Shown piece by piece: positions 63,045 through 64,000 of a stretch of 64,000 nt of DNA; position 1 is the stretch's first letter; the number at the start of each line of letters is the position of its first letter. Origin of the DNA: Blautia sp. SC05B48 (GTDB lineage: Bacteria; Bacillota; Clostridia; Lachnospirales; Lachnospiraceae). The notes beneath the pieces are model-generated. The model worked only from the letters and a program-made list of their open reading frames with translations. It was not told where the DNA came from and did not search any database. Position numbers and translations under genes: made by a program. Location: positions 310,001 through 374,000 of the forward strand of contig NZ_CP040518.1 of the NCBI RefSeq assembly GCF_005848555.1, in the 5' to 3' direction.

Positions 63045-64000
63045 TTATACCACAGCAGGTACGGTTTCCGGCAGGTTCATTTTAGACATTTCATTCTCCA
63101 CATGAGACTTTTCTGCAATATGATTGTAGACATTCATTGTAATCTGTGCATCTGAATGGCCCATCACATACTGCATAACTTTGGGATTGACATTGTTCTC
63201 ACCCAGTCTGGTACATCCCGTATGCCGAAGGGTATGCGATGAAATAGGAGGCATCAGCTCCGGCTCTCGCTTCTCTTCTTCTGCCAGTTTGCTTTCTTTC
63301 TTATTATAGGCATTAACAATATTTTTCAGAAAGCTGTTCACTCCCGCCGGCATGATCGGACGCCCATGTTTTGTATTGAAGATGAATCCACTACGTCCAC
63401 CGATCTCAACATTACTCTGCAAACCAAGCATCAGATTCAGTTCTCTCTGCTTACGGAACGCATCATATACCATCTGTGTCATAGGAATATCTCTGATTCC
63501 TGCATCCGTTTTGGTTTCTGAATCATGGAAACAATATCCTTCATCACCTTCATAATACACAAGCTGTCCACCTACATGAATCTCCCGGTTCTTCATATCC
63601 ACATCTGACCAGGTTAAGCCGATAGTCTCACTCACTCTCAGGCAAGCCCCAAACATAACCTGCATCATCGGAAGATGAAGCTTATACACATTACTCTGTT
63701 CAACAAACTCCAGAAGTTTTTCCTGCTGTTCCAGTGTCAGTGCTTCTTTCTCTTTTGCCGGAGCCCCATAATCTCCAAGTGTTCCAGTTACCGGATTCTT
63801 ACGGATAATCCCGTCTTCCACTGCCAGTTCAAAACTGGGATTCAATAAGCCATAAAGACCTTTGATCGTACTGTGTGCAAGTCCTTCATCTGACAATGCT
63901 GAAAAGAATGTCCTTACATGAGATGTCTTAAAATCCAAAACACGAATATTTCCCAAAGTATTTCGTATACGGTAGTCCCACATACGGATATAATTCTTTT
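63045..64000 (-). CDS. Tyrosine recombinase (Tn916-type integrase), N-terminus off the window
   Basis: The visible C-terminal ~318 residues have the catalytic Arg in ACLRVSETIG, a beta-hairpin Lys (SETKTDAG), the His-x-x-Arg of SHTLRHTGC, a second His in YVMGHSD and the tyrosine in MNVYNHI. The core-binding SAM-like domain is at the start. The reading frame stays open to the right edge, so the arm-binding domain is outside. It likely marks an integrative element that lies to the right of the window. The element's cargo is not visible. Confidence 0.9.
   Translation of the reverse strand, partial: KNYIRMWDYRIRNTLGNIRVLDFKTSHVRTFFSALSDEGLAHSTIKGLYGLLNPSFELAVEDGIIRKNPVTGTLGDYGAPAKEKEALTLEQQEKLLEFVEQSNVYKLHLPMMQVMFGACLRVSETIGLTWSDVDMKNREIHVGGQLVYYEGDEGYCFHDSETKTDAGIRDIPMTQMVYDAFRKQRELNLMLGLQSNVEIGGRSGFIFNTKHGRPIMPAGVNSFLKNIVNAYNKKESKLAEEEKREPELMPPISSHTLRHTGCTRLGENNVNPKVMQYVMGHSDAQITMNVYNHIAEKSHVENEMSKMNLPETVPAVV

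Noticed and set aside
1-64000. tRNA, rRNA or CRISPR array anywhere in the window
   Set aside because: No cloverleaf with TTCGA and CCA context, no rRNA core and no repeat-spacer arrangement was seen by reading the intergenic sequence.

Overview
This window reads as a chromosomal segment of a low-to-mid GC, Gram-positive gut Clostridia, most likely Lachnospiraceae (Blautia-like). The grounds are a GdpP/rpsF-ssb-rpsR block, AddAB recombination enzymes, a PPi-type phosphofructokinase, an alpha/beta-type small acid-soluble spore protein, a class B sortase, CIRCE control of clpB, DUF951/DUF4250 small proteins and near-universal GGAGG ribosome binding sites. The genus is an inference from gene style only. 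Most genes lie on the minus strand and only eight are on the plus strand.

Layout. 1-6.1 kb: gdpP (cut by the left edge), rpsR-ssb-rpsF, DUF951, a sirtuin, sortase B, purC. 6.2-9.5 kb: a three-gene MoxR AAA ATPase / VWA-DUF2201 / helical-protein operon. 9.6-11 kb: an SdpI-SdpR pair with two visible 22-bp operators, and an HPr-like protein without the phosphorylatable histidine. 11-22.7 kb: pfp, a class II aldolase, an S8 protease, lgt with a ureohydrolase, a DUF308 protein, a spore protein, a PadR/DUF1700/DUF4097/PspC envelope-stress type operon, an RsmF-like methyltransferase. 22.7-35.5 kb: addB-addA, an FMN-binding-like protein, nadE, hslO, a methyltransferase, a lipoprotein. 35.9-37.6 kb: an ECF S component with a pyridoxamine-pyruvate-aminotransferase-like enzyme. 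37.7-43.7 kb: a sugar ABC importer (no ATPase gene) divergent from a YesM/YesN-type two-component system. 43.8-53 kb: helD, ybjQ, a GH31 glycosidase, an AraC regulator, a small orphan, and an L-fucose-isomerase-like protein coupled to a cysteine-desulfurase-like enzyme. 53.1-61.1 kb: MarR with a heterodimeric ABC exporter, DUF4250, clpB. 61.15-64 kb: an IS30-type insertion sequence with a candidate 16-bp target duplication, then the 3' part of a Tn916-type tyrosine integrase that runs off the right edge, so a larger integrated element probably begins there.

How the genes fit together. Much of the window is housekeeping (translation, recombination, NAD and purine synthesis, proteostasis). The accessory content is carbohydrate use (importer plus regulator, GH31, sugar isomerase) and membrane or stress modules each carrying their own local repressor (SdpR, PadR, MarR), whose likely operators can be seen. 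I found no tRNA, rRNA, CRISPR array or prophage structural genes. No wholly novel system stands out. The best candidates for a second look are the sugar-isomerase/desulfurase pair, the ECF/aminotransferase pair, the AAA/VWA operon, the ABC exporter with a large extracytoplasmic insert, terminators whose loops hold the stop codon of the convergent gene, and the IS/integrase junction next to clpB.
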